Positions 1 through 8,650 are shown, numbered from the stretch's first letter. The stretch: DNA of 64,000 bases from Neobacillus nitrireducens (GCF_030915405.1 NZ_CP133262.1:4927001-4991000); one strand, 5' to 3'. Notes: generated from the sequence alone by a model not told the origin. Numbers and translations are program-made.

Positions 1-351
1 TCAGCTAAGTTAGAAATGAAAGCAAATCTAGTTAATCTGGCAGCCGAGCTTTTGCCGCCACTCCTATCAGAGCAGGAAGCAGGATGTCAACTGAGACTCC
101 AGTTTTTATCTGAACCAAAGGTTCAAGAGATTGATTTTCAAAAGATTGAAACCATTCTCCTTGGTGTTTGGGGTTCGACCAGAAAAATTACTCAAACGGT
201 TCAATATCATCCGCTTGAAATCGAAAGTAGACTTAATCATCAAATTACAATTGAATTTGACCGATTGATTCGCGAAGACCAAATGGATGATTTGATTGAA
301 ATGACTGAGTTTATCATGATAACACTAAAAAAACTTAACCTCGAATATTAG
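1..351 (+). CDS. Hypothetical protein, probably 5'-truncated by the window edge
   Basis: The reading frame is open from the first base to the stop. The first ATG (base 16) has no ribosome binding site in the few bases visible before it, so the gene probably begins upstream of the window. The visible 111-116 residues are soluble, rich in Leu, Ile, Glu and Gln, with no signal peptide, membrane segment or cysteine pair. I do not recognise the family. A strong terminator follows directly, so this is the last gene of its transcript. That it is a real gene is supported by codon use and the terminator; function unknown. Confidence 0.6.
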   Translation, partial: SAKLEMKANLVNLAAELLPPLLSEQEAGCQLRLQFLSEPKVQEIDFQKIETILLGVWGSTRKITQTVQYHPLEIESRLNHQITIEFDRLIREDQMDDLIEMTEFIMITLKKLNLEY

Positions 352-360
352 AGTCAAAAG

Positions 361-393
361 AAAAACCAGCTTTTTATCAAGAGCTGGTTTTTC
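361..393 (+). terminator. Rho-independent terminator
   Basis: Eleven-base arms (AAAAACCAGCT / AGCTGGTTTTT) enclose a ten-base loop and end in a T run. It closes the transcript of the truncated first gene and separates it from degV. Confidence 0.85.
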
Positions 394-479
394 TTACGTC
401 TTTTAAATATTTACAATATTCAAACTTTTAGGTACGATTGATTTATATGTTTAATTTTTAATAAGAAGGGGAGATGACG

Positions 480-1328
480 TTGGTCAAAACAGCTTGGGTC
501 ACGGATAGTACTGCCTATTTAGACGAAGAATTAAAAAATCATCCGGATTTATATACAATACCACTAACTATATTACTTGATGGTGAGGAATTTTCTGATG
601 GAATCGACTTAACCTCTGCCCAATTATTTGAAAGATTAAAGCAGCTTAAAAATCCCCCAAAGACGTCCCAACCTTCGATTGGAGCTTTTCAGACCCTATA
701 CGAACAACTGTCTAAGGAGTACGACCAAGTGGTTGCAGTGCTTTTATCAGGAAAATTAAGCGGGACAGTTTCCTCGAGTGAACAAGCAGCGAAGTTGGTT
801 GAGATTCCAGTTACCACCTTTGATTCGAATATCTTAACCTATCCAATGACGGCTTTGCTAAAAGAAGGAATTAGGCTGGTTGAAGAAGGAGCTGGTATTG
901 AATCGGTAATTAATCGGCTTGATATCATTAAAAAAACGAATGAGACCTATGTTCTTGTCGGCAGTTTAGAACAGCTCCACCGCAGTGGCCGAATGTCAGG
1001 TCTAAAATTCTTTCTTGGCAGTATGCTGAACGTAAAACCAATTATTTCGATTGTTGATGGTGCGCTAAGTGTGAAAGAAAAAGCACGAAGTGAGAAAAAG
1101 GCAAAGGAAAAAATATTGGATTATTTACGATCCTCCTACGAGCAGTACCATTTTAAAGAAGTATATTTATTATATGGGTTGCACGAGGAACATGCAGCGA
1201 ATTGGAAGGACGAATTAAGAAAGGAATTTCCTCAGCTAGAGATTATTTGTTGTCCATTAGGGGCGGTCATTGGTGTACATGCCGGTGAAAATACACTGGG
1301 CATCAGCTGGCATAATGGGTTGAAATAA
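480..1328 (+). CDS. DegV family fatty-acid-binding protein (copy 1)
   Basis: DegV/FakB-type lipid carrier. Family members bind one fatty acid in a cleft between two alpha/beta domains and can present it to a fatty acid kinase. The N-terminal signature is clear (WVTDSTAYLDEEL), followed by KTSQPSIGAF, the LLSGKLSGTVSS binding loop, GSLEQLHRSGRMSG and a C-terminal VIGVHAGENTLG. Length (282 aa) is normal. An in-frame ATG at 474 touches the AAGGGGAG ribosome binding site, so TTG at 480 (six bases after it) is the likelier start. It is monocistronic between two terminators. A second DegV lies at 32898 with different sequence, so the two may prefer different fatty acids (inference). Confidence 0.9.
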   Translation: MVKTAWVTDSTAYLDEELKNHPDLYTIPLTILLDGEEFSDGIDLTSAQLFERLKQLKNPPKTSQPSIGAFQTLYEQLSKEYDQVVAVLLSGKLSGTVSSSEQAAKLVEIPVTTFDSNILTYPMTALLKEGIRLVEEGAGIESVINRLDIIKKTNETYVLVGSLEQLHRSGRMSGLKFFLGSMLNVKPIISIVDGALSVKEKARSEKKAKEKILDYLRSSYEQYHFKEVYLLYGLHEEHAANWKDELRKEFPQLEIICCPLGAVIGVHAGENTLGISWHNGLK

Positions 1329-1332
1329 TAAC

Positions 1333-1369
1333 AAAAAATAATCCCGAACATTCGGGGTTATTTTTTGTT
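1333..1369 (+). terminator. Rho-independent terminator after degV
   Basis: Sixteen-base arms with one G-T pair (AATCCCGAA / TTCGGGGTT core), flanked by A and T runs. The symmetric A/T flanks could let it act on both strands. Confidence 0.85.
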
Positions 1370-1418
1370 TGTTATTCATGTTAAAATGACAAAGATGAAA
1401 GTAGGTGTGCTCAAAAAA

Positions 1419-2066
1419 ATGAAGAATACGATAATTGAACAAACGGAAGTATTTGTCCAGAATGAATTAGGGGAGGATGCGACAGGTCATGATTGGTTCC
1501 ATGTCGACCGCGTCCGACGGAATGCTTTACATATTTGCAAGGAAGAAAATGCAGGAGAGGCGTTCATTATTGAAATGGCTGCATTACTCCATGACATACC
1601 TGATGAAAAGCTGAATGAAAGTATCGAAAAAGGTGAAGAAAAACTTGAAACCTATTTACAAACTATTCCGCTAACAGATAATGATAAAAAACATATAAAA
1701 CAAATTATCGCAACGATTTCCTATAAAGGTGGACAACACACAGAGCTATCGACTATTGAAGCTAAAATCGTCCAAGACGCAGATCGTTTAGATGCGATTG
1801 GAGCCATCGGAATTGCCCGGGTCTTTGCCTATGGCGGCAAAAAAGGCCACCCCATTTATGACCCCGGCATTCAGGTGCGAGATGCAATGAGCTTAGAGGA
1901 GTATCGAAACGGTAAATCCACAAGCATTCATCATTTTTATGAAAAGCTGCTTAAATTACAAGATTTACTAAATACAAAAGCTGCCCGAGAAATGGCAGTA
2001 AGCCGTCACCAAATGATGGAAACATTTTTAGAACAATTTTACCAAGAATGGGATGGACAAGAATGA
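1419..2066 (+). CDS. ypgQ: HD-domain phosphohydrolase, YpgQ-like
   Basis: Metal-dependent HD superfamily hydrolase. The B. subtilis relative YpgQ is a manganese-dependent nucleotide pyrophosphohydrolase. Metal ligands are visible as GHDWFHVDRV (residues 23-32), LLHDIPDE (about 56-63) and a downstream QDADRLDAIG, the order H...HD...D expected of the family. The frame is open upstream to 1365, but that stretch overlaps the degV terminator, so ATG 1419 (215 aa) is the more plausible start. Its ribosome binding site (AGGTG) is rather far upstream, so GTG 1407 or ATG 1395 remain possible. The stop overlaps the next gene (ATGA), implying coupled translation with the ABC-F protein. Confidence 0.82.
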   Translation: MKNTIIEQTEVFVQNELGEDATGHDWFHVDRVRRNALHICKEENAGEAFIIEMAALLHDIPDEKLNESIEKGEEKLETYLQTIPLTDNDKKHIKQIIATISYKGGQHTELSTIEAKIVQDADRLDAIGAIGIARVFAYGGKKGHPIYDPGIQVRDAMSLEEYRNGKSTSIHHFYEKLLKLQDLLNTKAAREMAVSRHQMMETFLEQFYQEWDGQE

Positions 2067-3952
2067 AAATGCTCACAGGAGAAAATGTTTCGAAAACGTA
2101 TGGGGAGAAACAGCTTTTTAACAATATCTCCTTTACAATTAAAGAAAAAGAACGTGTGGGATTAATCGGGATAAATGGGACGGGAAAATCATCCTTATTA
2201 AAAATTATTGCAAGTCTTGATACACCGGATGATGGGAAAATCATCACGAGCAAGGACTATTCGATTACCTTTTTAGATCAGCAGCCGGAATTAGACGTAG
2301 AAAAAACAGTGCTTGAACAAGTCTTCCACGGGGATGCTCCAATCTTAAAGCTCATGCGTGCCTATGAAAAAACGTTATTAGAGTTGAATCTTTCTCCTAA
2401 TGACACCTTGGTACAAGAAGCTCTTTTCCAATTGCAAAAGCAAATGGATGCATTAAATGGTTGGGATGCCAGCACAAATGCAAAATCAATATTAATGAAA
2501 TTAGGGATTGAGGATTTTTCAAAAAAAATCGGCGAATTATCCGGCGGGCAGAAAAAGCGTGTAGCCTTAGCGCAAGTTTTAATCGCCGAACCGGATTTAC
2601 TTATTTTAGACGAGCCCACGAACCATCTCGATTTCGACTCAGTTAAATGGTTGGAAGAGTACCTAAGTAGATATAGTGGCTCTATTTTACTTGTCACACA
2701 TGATCGGTATTTTTTAGACCGTGTCGCCAATCGAATGTTCGAACTCGATGGTGGGCTGCTATACAGTTATAAAGGCAATTATGCGGCCTTTTTAGAAGCA
2801 AAAGCCATTCGTGAAGAGAATGAAGCAGCGACCTTTGAAAAAAGAAAAAATCTTTTCCGTAGAGAGCTCGAGTGGATTAGACGTGGTGCAAAAGCTAGGT
2901 CAACCAAACAAAAGGCCAGGATTCAGCGATTTGATGAACTGGATGAAAAGGTTTCTAATGGGAAGTTGTCTTCTGAAAAGCTGGATATTTCGTTAAATGG
3001 CAGCCGGCTTGGAAAGCAAGTGTTTGAGTTAAAGGATGCTTCTAAGCGTTACGGGGCAAAAACGATCTTAAATCATTTTGATTTGCTCGTGAAGCCGGGG
3101 GACCGGATCGGCATTATCGGGAAAAATGGAACAGGAAAATCCACCTTGTTAAATATCCTCGCAAAACAAATCCCCCTTGATGAAGGTGAGTTTATCATGG
3201 GGCAAACCGTGAAAATTGCTTATTATACACAGGAAAGCGAAGATATGGATGAAAGTAAACGGATGATTGAATACATTAAAGAGACAGCCGAAATCGTCGA
3301 AACTTCAGATGGAAAGACAATCTCTGCGGCACAAATGCTTGAACGGTTTCTATTTCCTCCATTTACGCACGGTACGCCGATTCGAAAGCTCTCAGGCGGA
3401 GAAAAACGACGTTTATATTTGTTGAAAATATTGATGACCGCTCCAAATGTATTATTACTAGATGAGCCAACCAACGATCTCGATACCCAGACACTAACGG
3501 TTCTAGAAGATTATTTAGAAGATTTTCCGGGTGTGGTCATTACTGTTTCCCATGATCGCTATTTCTTAGATAAAGTGGCAGAGCAGCTTCTCGTGCTACA
3601 AGGAGAAGGTTACATAGATTCGTTCTTTGGGAATTACACGGAGTTTCTTGAAAAGGAATCAATCCTTGAAGCACAAAAAACAGCCACAGTTTCGGTTAAG
3701 CCAACGAAAGCCATTGAGAAAGAAAAAAAGAAAAAGATGACCTATCAAGAGAAAAAAGAGTGGGAATCAATTGACGAAGACATCGCGAAAACGGAGAACC
3801 GTCTTGAAGAAATAGGTGTCGAAATGGCGAAAACAGGCAGTGATTTTACGAAGGCCCAGGAATTAATGAAGCAGGAAACAGAATTAAACGAAAAGCTGGA
3901 ATACTTAATTGAGCGCTGGTCGTATCTGGCAGAGCAGGCTGAAAAGGAATAA
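2063..3952 (+). CDS. yfmR: ABC-F ribosome-associated ATPase, YfmR type
   Basis: Cytosolic ABC-F protein with two nucleotide-binding domains and no membrane part. The family acts at the ribosomal E site; YfmR in B. subtilis relieves stalled translation together with EF-P. Walker A motifs are GINGTGKSS (about residue 36) and GKNGTGKST (about 352), signatures LSGGQKKR and LSGGEKRR, and Walker B LDEPTNHLD and LDEPTNDLD. The inter-domain linker carries the basic arm (EWIRRGAKARSTKQKAR). The last 70 residues are a charged coiled coil as in Uup/YfmR. Length (629 aa) fits. The start overlaps the ypgQ stop by four bases. The stop codon is followed at once by the left end of an insertion element, which has displaced any native terminator. 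Confidence 0.88.
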   Translation: MKMLTGENVSKTYGEKQLFNNISFTIKEKERVGLIGINGTGKSSLLKIIASLDTPDDGKIITSKDYSITFLDQQPELDVEKTVLEQVFHGDAPILKLMRAYEKTLLELNLSPNDTLVQEALFQLQKQMDALNGWDASTNAKSILMKLGIEDFSKKIGELSGGQKKRVALAQVLIAEPDLLILDEPTNHLDFDSVKWLEEYLSRYSGSILLVTHDRYFLDRVANRMFELDGGLLYSYKGNYAAFLEAKAIREENEAATFEKRKNLFRRELEWIRRGAKARSTKQKARIQRFDELDEKVSNGKLSSEKLDISLNGSRLGKQVFELKDASKRYGAKTILNHFDLLVKPGDRIGIIGKNGTGKSTLLNILAKQIPLDEGEFIMGQTVKIAYYTQESEDMDESKRMIEYIKETAEIVETSDGKTISAAQMLERFLFPPFTHGTPIRKLSGGEKRRLYLLKILMTAPNVLLLDEPTNDLDTQTLTVLEDYLEDFPGVVITVSHDRYFLDKVAEQLLVLQGEGYIDSFFGNYTEFLEKESILEAQKTATVSVKPTKAIEKEKKKKMTYQEKKEWESIDEDIAKTENRLEEIGVEMAKTGSDFTKAQELMKQETELNEKLEYLIERWSYLAEQAEKE

Positions 3953-3990
3953 GAGTGCGTCCACTAATATGGTACCTAGAGATAGGACAC
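3953..3990 (+). repeat. Left terminal inverted repeat of the IS
   Basis: Pairs with the reverse complement of 5407-5444 at 25 of 38 positions. The conserved inner blocks TGGTACC and AGGACAC are likely transposase contacts. Confidence 0.78.
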
Positions 3991-4025
3991 TTGAAAAAGA
4001 GTGTTTCATCTCTAGGTATTTTTTT
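3973..4025 (+). terminator. Terminator carried inside the IS left end
   Basis: Perfect 11-bp arms (TACCTAGAGAT / ATCTCTAGGTA) with additional inner pairing (GACACT / AGTGTT), followed by seven Ts. It would end transcription coming from yfmR and shield the transposase gene from outside promoters. Part of the left inverted repeat is reused as the first arm. Confidence 0.82.
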
Positions 4026-4066
4026 ATATACTAAAATCTTAAGACATGGGGATTAGGGGAACGACT

Positions 4067-5392
4067 ATGAGCAAAATTACATTTTCAACTAAAGAAATAA
4101 AAATACTTCAAAAGAACCCAAATGTACAACGGGTCAGCAGCTTATCAATTACATATACAGATGAATTTAAAAATAAATTTATAGATGAATACGGGGTAGG
4201 TAAACTCCCTAGACAAATCTTTGAGGAAAACGGCTTTGATATGAGCATTTTAGGTATGAAGCGGATCGAACAATCTGCATTTAGGTGGAAAAAAGCTTAT
4301 GAAAAAAATGGGTTAATTGGACTCTCAGACGGACGGAAAACAACCCCAGGTAGGCCTTTAAAACGAGAACTGACTCAAGAAGAGATTATAGAGAGGCAGG
4401 AAGCACGAATTAAGTTGCTGGAAGGACAGGTGGAGCTGTTAAAAAAGCTAGAAATGACAGAAAGGAGGCTGCTAAAGAAAAGTCAAAACCTAGAGACGAG
4501 TAAGATATTCCAGCTGATTTATGAGACTATAGATCAAAATCAGTTTAAACAGATGACAAAGTATTTTTGTAAGCTTTTAGGGGTGTCTCGTTCTGGATAT
4601 TACAGCTATCAAAAAGCAGCCGAAAGCCGATTTGAAAGAGAGCAAAAGGACTTAGAAGCGAAGGAAATAATAATGAAAGCGTTTAATCGACGCGGATATA
4701 AGAAGGGTTCACGTTCCATCAAAATGATATTGAATAATGAATACGACCATAAAATTAGCAGAAAAAAGATCCAAAGAATTATGAACAAGTATGAAATCAT
4801 TTGCCCCCATAGAAAGGCAAATCCTTATAAAAAAATAGCAAAGGCAACTAAAGAACATCAGGTCGTTCCAAATAAATTAAACAGAGAATTTAAGCAAGGA
4901 ATTCCAGGAAAGGTATTACTAACCGATATTACCTACTTACCATATAACGGGGATATGGCTTATTTGTCGGCCATAAAAGATGCCTCCACCAATGAACTTT
5001 TAGCATATCATGTTTCGGATCGCATCACGTTAGATATCGCAACAAAAACCATTGATAAATTAATGAAGAATAAGAAAATTAGTTTACATTCAGAGGCATT
5101 TATCCATTCGGATCAAGGAAGCCATTATACCAGCCCAAAATATCAGAATCTGTTGAAGAAAAATGGTTTAGGTCAATCTATGTCTAGGCGAGGCAATTGT
5201 TGGGATAATGCCCCAATGGAATCTTTCTTTGGTCATTTAAAGGATGAGGTAGACTATCAATCATGTAAAACATTAGACGAACTAAAGGCAAAAATAAATC
5301 ATTACATGGTTTACTATAACAATTATCGTTATCAATGGAATTTAGAAAAGATGACCCCTATTCAATATAGGAATCATCTTTTAGTATCATAA
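4067..5392 (+). CDS. IS3-family transposase (single ORF, DDE)
   Basis: 441-aa transposase with an N-terminal helix-turn-helix region, a coiled coil of charged heptads (about residues 105-145, RIKLLEGQVELLKKL), an HTH_21-like segment (RGYKKGSRSIKMIL) and a retroviral-integrase-type core. Catalytic residues read D287 (LLTDITYLPY), D349 (FIHSDQGSHY) and E385 (APMESFFGHL), i.e. 35 residues between the last two, as in IS3. ATG 4067 has AGGGGA six bases upstream; the ATG at 4046 has none. Many IS3 members need a -1 frameshift between two ORFs; here both regions are already in one frame. Confidence 0.92.
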   Translation: MSKITFSTKEIKILQKNPNVQRVSSLSITYTDEFKNKFIDEYGVGKLPRQIFEENGFDMSILGMKRIEQSAFRWKKAYEKNGLIGLSDGRKTTPGRPLKRELTQEEIIERQEARIKLLEGQVELLKKLEMTERRLLKKSQNLETSKIFQLIYETIDQNQFKQMTKYFCKLLGVSRSGYYSYQKAAESRFEREQKDLEAKEIIMKAFNRRGYKKGSRSIKMILNNEYDHKISRKKIQRIMNKYEIICPHRKANPYKKIAKATKEHQVVPNKLNREFKQGIPGKVLLTDITYLPYNGDMAYLSAIKDASTNELLAYHVSDRITLDIATKTIDKLMKNKKISLHSEAFIHSDQGSHYTSPKYQNLLKKNGLGQSMSRRGNCWDNAPMESFFGHLKDEVDYQSCKTLDELKAKINHYMVYYNNYRYQWNLEKMTPIQYRNHLLVS

Positions 5393-5406
5393 CTCTTTTT
5401 TTTCAT

Positions 5407-5444
5407 GTGTCCTTGACACGGGTACCAGATTACACGGCGTACTC
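5407..5444 (-). repeat. Right terminal inverted repeat of the IS
   Basis: Reverse complement matches the left end at 25 of 38 bases, with the same TGGTACC and AGGACAC blocks. It starts 14 bp after the transposase stop codon. Confidence 0.78.
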
Positions 5445-5528
5445 TTTTTTCTACAAGCAGATCCGGTGATTGAAATGTATCTAATATGATAAACTTGATA
5501 AAGAAATCATAAGAATTAGGTGATCTTG

Positions 5529-6662
5529 TTGAAAATTAAGGCAATTGAACCAACGCCAAGTCCAAATACCATGAAAATTAATTTAGATGAAGAACTTCCG
5601 ATGGGGAAAAGCCATAATTATAAAAAAGAAACAGCTGCTGATGCACCTGCTGTTATTCAATCCATCCTTCAAATCGAAGGAATCAAAGGCGTTTACCATG
5701 TTGCAGATTTTCTTGCGGTTGAGCGGAATGCAAAATATGATTGGAAGGAATTATTACCTCGAGTTCGTGGGGCCTTTGGAGAAAAGGCGAATGAAGCTGT
5801 GAACATAGCAAAAATGGATGAGCATTTTGGGGAAATTAAAGTTGAAATCCAAATGTTTAAGAATATACCCCTTCAAGTCAAGCTTACCGATGGCACAAGC
5901 GAAAGACGATTTGGAATGCCGGAATACTTTTTAACGGCAAGAGAAATGGCTCAGCTTCCTGAAGATAACTATATCTTATTGCGAAAATGGAAAAATCAAG
6001 GCGTCCGCTATGGTGACTTTGACCAAATTGGCCAAGAAGTGGTCGATGAAATCATTGCTGCGTATTCACCGAAGCGATTAGAAGACTTAGTTTCAATCGC
6101 TCAATCGAGGGAGCCTAATCAAGAACTAAAACCACTTCGTCCCCGGAAAAGGGTAACAATAGATGCTTTTCAGAATCCTGATTGGCAGGTTCGCTATCAA
6201 CTCCTCGAGCAAATGGATGATCCGGAACTAAACGATTTACCACTCCTTGAAAAAGCATTATCAGACGAAAAGGCATCGATTCGAAGACTTGCCACCGTAT
6301 ACCTCGGCATGGTCAAAGAGAAAAAGGTATTACCGCTTCTTTATAAGGCACTGAACGATAAAACGGTGACCGTTCGAAGAACCGCAGGAGATTGTTTATC
6401 TGATTTAGGATTTCCAGAAGCAGAAAATGAAATGATGAAAGCATTGCAGGATAAAAGCAAGCTTGTTCGCTGGCGGGCAGCAATGTATTTATATGAAGTT
6501 GGAGATGAAAAGGCACTACCCGCATTAAAGGCTGCTGAAAATGATGCGGAATTTGAAGTTCGATTGCAAATTAAAATGGCGATTGAAAGAATTGAGGGCG
6601 GCGAAGAAGCTAAAGGATCTGTCTGGAAGCAGATGACTGAAGCAAGAAAAGCGGGCGAATAA
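5529..6662 (+). CDS. Conserved virulence factor C-like protein (YpgR), NifU-like domain plus HEAT repeats
   Basis: 377-aa cytosolic protein of the CvfC/YpgR family. Staphylococcal CvfC affects virulence factor expression; the molecular role is unknown. Residues 1-85 resemble the N-terminal scaffold domain of Nfu/NifU (KAIEPTPSPNTMKI), without the iron-sulphur CxxC domain. The C-terminal third (about 205-355) is a series of HEAT-type helical repeats (VRYQLLEQMDD, SIRRLATVYLG, TVRRTAGDCLSDLG, LVRWRAAMYLYEVG). Start: GTG 5520 lies inside the AGGTGAT ribosome binding site, so TTG 5529 is preferred. The upstream intergenic region is now occupied by the IS right end, so the native promoter may have been altered. 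A weak TATGAT at 5485 is visible. Confidence 0.85.
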   Translation: MKIKAIEPTPSPNTMKINLDEELPMGKSHNYKKETAADAPAVIQSILQIEGIKGVYHVADFLAVERNAKYDWKELLPRVRGAFGEKANEAVNIAKMDEHFGEIKVEIQMFKNIPLQVKLTDGTSERRFGMPEYFLTAREMAQLPEDNYILLRKWKNQGVRYGDFDQIGQEVVDEIIAAYSPKRLEDLVSIAQSREPNQELKPLRPRKRVTIDAFQNPDWQVRYQLLEQMDDPELNDLPLLEKALSDEKASIRRLATVYLGMVKEKKVLPLLYKALNDKTVTVRRTAGDCLSDLGFPEAENEMMKALQDKSKLVRWRAAMYLYEVGDEKALPALKAAENDAEFEVRLQIKMAIERIEGGEEAKGSVWKQMTEARKAGE

Positions 6663-6725
6663 AATTGCAAAAAGCAAATAGATTAGTTATTCTAAAATGG
6701 ATGAACCGAAACGGAGTGATTTAGA

Positions 6726-7160
6726 TTGTCAAATGCGTATGATGAATATATGAAAAAAATGGTTTTACCGATGCGAGAAGAATTAGCAAGGGCTGGCTTC
6801 GAAGAGCTCTCGAATGCACAAGAGGTTGAACATTTTATTGAAAATGTGAGCGGAACAACACTGGTTGTCGTTAATTCCGTTTGCGGATGTGCTGCTGGTC
6901 TGGCTCGTCCTGCGGCAACTCAAGCTGTGCTAAATAGCGAGAAAAAGCCTAACCACCTCGTAACAGTTTTTGCGGGACAGGATAAAGAAGCCACAGCGAA
7001 AATGCGCGAATATTTTGAGGGGATTGAACCATCATCACCATCAATGGCATTATTAAAGGATAAAAAAGTCGTTCATTTCATTCCGAGACATGATATTGAA
7101 GGCATGCCAATGGAAGCAGTTATGCAAAATTTACTCGGGGCATTTGAAGCCCATTGCTAA
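6726..7160 (+). CDS. brxA: Bacilliredoxin BrxA/YphP
   Basis: 144-aa bacilliredoxin, which removes bacillithiol from S-bacillithiolated proteins during oxidative stress. The active site is the hallmark C53-G-C55 (VNSVCGCAAG) in a thioredoxin-like fold. The N-terminus MSNAYDEYMKKMV closely matches what I recall of YphP. TTG start with GGAGTGA six bases upstream. Neighbouring cvfC is also its neighbour in B. subtilis. A terminator follows. BrxA versus its paralogue BrxB cannot be settled by eye, but the ypgR/ypjP context favours BrxA. Confidence 0.9.
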   Translation: MSNAYDEYMKKMVLPMREELARAGFEELSNAQEVEHFIENVSGTTLVVVNSVCGCAAGLARPAATQAVLNSEKKPNHLVTVFAGQDKEATAKMREYFEGIEPSSPSMALLKDKKVVHFIPRHDIEGMPMEAVMQNLLGAFEAHC

Positions 7161-7162
7161 TT

Positions 7163-7189
7163 AGGATGTCAGCCGACATCCTTTTTTTA
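7163..7189 (+). terminator. Rho-independent terminator after brxA
   Basis: AGGATGTC / GACATCCT arms, four-base loop, seven Ts. Confidence 0.88.
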
Positions 7190-7304
7190 ATTGGTAAGAG
7201 GACAGAAAATTTTCCATTTATACAAAAAAAGAAGTATAATATTTTTTATAATACCTATTTTTTGAACATATGAGAATAAAGAAAAGAATAAGGTGATCTA
7301 AAAA

Positions 7305-7898
7305 ATGAACAATTGGCTTCGGAAAATACTATTTGTACTAGTATCTGTTTTAACCTTTGGTCTCGTAACCCCTACACAATTAATTAACACAGTTAACGCT
7401 GAGAATCTCGCTGATCGAGATGCCTTCGAAGCGCCTTCCACCGAAAGTACTTTCGGACAAACCAACACGTTTATTGAAGATTCGAAATTTGATAAAGAAA
7501 AATTTATTGGAGAATTAATAAAACAAGCTGAATTGCAATCCTATCAGAAATTTGGTACAAGAATTAAACCCGTCATCGAAAATGAATTCCGAGAGATTAT
7601 TTTGCCAAATATTGAAAAGGCACTGGAGGAAGTGGCTGTCCAATTTCCTGAAGAAGATTTGAAGAATCTCACCATTTCAGAACAGCCTGGTGCGGGGCTT
7701 TCTGAAAAAATCTTTAATGTTAACAATCGCGTTTTCGGAAAGGATATCCTTCGTTTTCATGTTAGACGAGATAATCCACCGCAGGCAGGATATTGGTTTA
7801 ATTTTCATTACCATACCTACCATGACCAATTCCAGAGCCATCATGAGTTAGGTTCGATTTATTGGGCAAAAAATACACCACCCAAGTGGATGAGTTAG
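7305..7898 (+). CDS. ypjP: YpjP-like secreted protein
   Basis: 197-aa protein with a signal peptide (charged start, hydrophobic residues 7-22, likely cleavage near 30) and a mature part ending in an aromatic and His-rich segment (YWFNFHYHTYHDQFQSHHE). It resembles YpjP of Bacillus, a family of unknown function that I associate with the thyA-dfrA region. A promoter -10 (TATAAT, 7235-7240) precedes it, without a clear -35. The histidine cluster could bind metal, which is inference only. Monocistronic. Confidence 0.72.
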   Translation: MNNWLRKILFVLVSVLTFGLVTPTQLINTVNAENLADRDAFEAPSTESTFGQTNTFIEDSKFDKEKFIGELIKQAELQSYQKFGTRIKPVIENEFREIILPNIEKALEEVAVQFPEEDLKNLTISEQPGAGLSEKIFNVNNRVFGKDILRFHVRRDNPPQAGYWFNFHYHTYHDQFQSHHELGSIYWAKNTPPKWMS

Positions 7899-7945
7899 TG
7901 TTGATTTGCTTATAGGCAGGAAAAATAATTATTATAATAAATAAA

Positions 7946-7971
7946 TGAAACCTTTTTATCACAAACTCGTA
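7946..7971 (+). promoter_or_regulatory. ECF-sigma promoter of the first Ter operon
   Basis: TGAAAC, 16 bases, then CGTA: the exact consensus for the B. subtilis envelope-stress sigma factors M/W/X. It ends 34 bases before the terD start. The yceC operon of B. subtilis is known to be under these sigma factors. Confidence 0.85.
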
Positions 7972-8005
7972 AATAGACTATCACCTAAATTGGAGGAATG
8001 AAGAA

Positions 8006-8587
8006 ATGGCAGTAAGTTTATCAAAAGGACAAAAAGTTGATTTAACAAAAACAAATCCCGGTTTGACAAATGTTGTGGTTGGACTTGGATGGGATACAAA
8101 CAAATATGATGGTGGGAATGACTTTGATTTAGATTCTTCTGTATTCCTGCTGGGAGAGAATGGGAAAGTTACAAATGAAAGTGACTTTATTTTCTATAAT
8201 AATCCACAAGGAGCAAATGGAGCCGTCGTACATACTGGAGACAATCGCACTGGTGCTGGTGATGGTGATGATGAAGGTGTAAAAGTAAGTCTTACCACTA
8301 TACCTGCTAATATTCAGCGGATTGCATTTACTATTACAATTCATGAGGCAGACAGCAGAAGTCAAAACTTTGGTCAGGTTTCCAATGCTTATGCGCGAAT
8401 TTACAATGAGGCAAATGGTGAGGAACTGATCCGTTATGATTTAGGTGAGGACTTCTCAATTGAAACGGCAATCGTTGTCGGTGAATTATATCGTCACAAT
8501 GGTGAATGGAAATTTAGTGCCATCGGCAGTGGTTATCAAGGTGGATTAGCTGCACTTGCAACTGACTTTGGACTATCGATCGGTTAA
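8006..8587 (+). CDS. TerD family stress protein (TerD-1)
   Basis: 193-aa cytosolic TerD domain protein; the family binds calcium and protects against tellurite, envelope and other chemical stress by an unsolved mechanism. Acidic metal-binding segments are intact: GGNDFDLDSSVFLL near residue 40 and GDNRTGAGDGDDEG near 85. The C-terminal IGSGYQGGLAALATDFG is typical. ATG start with GGAGG nine bases upstream. It is the first gene after an ECF promoter and is followed by its own terminator, so it is probably the most abundant product of the operon. Confidence 0.93.
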   Translation: MAVSLSKGQKVDLTKTNPGLTNVVVGLGWDTNKYDGGNDFDLDSSVFLLGENGKVTNESDFIFYNNPQGANGAVVHTGDNRTGAGDGDDEGVKVSLTTIPANIQRIAFTITIHEADSRSQNFGQVSNAYARIYNEANGEELIRYDLGEDFSIETAIVVGELYRHNGEWKFSAIGSGYQGGLAALATDFGLSIG

Positions 8588-8602
8588 TATTTAATAATTA
8601 AG

Positions 8603-8628
8603 AGACCCAATCCATAATGGGTCTTTTT
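8603..8628 (+). terminator. Terminator between terD-1 and terC
   Basis: AGACCCA / TGGGTCT arms with five Ts. Short stem, so partial read-through into terC is plausible. Confidence 0.75.
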
Positions 8629-8650
8629 CAAAAATTTTGTTTTGTCAATC

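Larger units (their letters stand above)
3953..5444 (+). mobile_element. IS3-family insertion sequence, intact single-ORF type
   Basis: About 1.49 kb, bounded by imperfect inverted repeats of 38 bp (25 of 38 positions match, with blocks GAGT, TAAT, TGGTACC and AGGACAC conserved). It contains one uninterrupted DDE transposase gene. It begins one base after the yfmR stop codon and lies upstream of cvfC. I could not find a convincing target-site duplication. The outermost AAGAGT/ACTCTT bases are themselves inverted, so the true ends may lie a few bases further out. The transposase frame has no stop or frameshift, so the copy may still be active. Confidence 0.85.

Noticed and set aside
4067..5392. 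Programmed -1 frameshift in the transposase
   Set aside because: The frame is continuous from HTH to DDE core, so no frameshift is needed.
3940..5460. Target-site duplication of the IS
   Set aside because: Flanking bases are inverted (AAGAGT / ACTCTT) rather than directly repeated; no convincing duplication.
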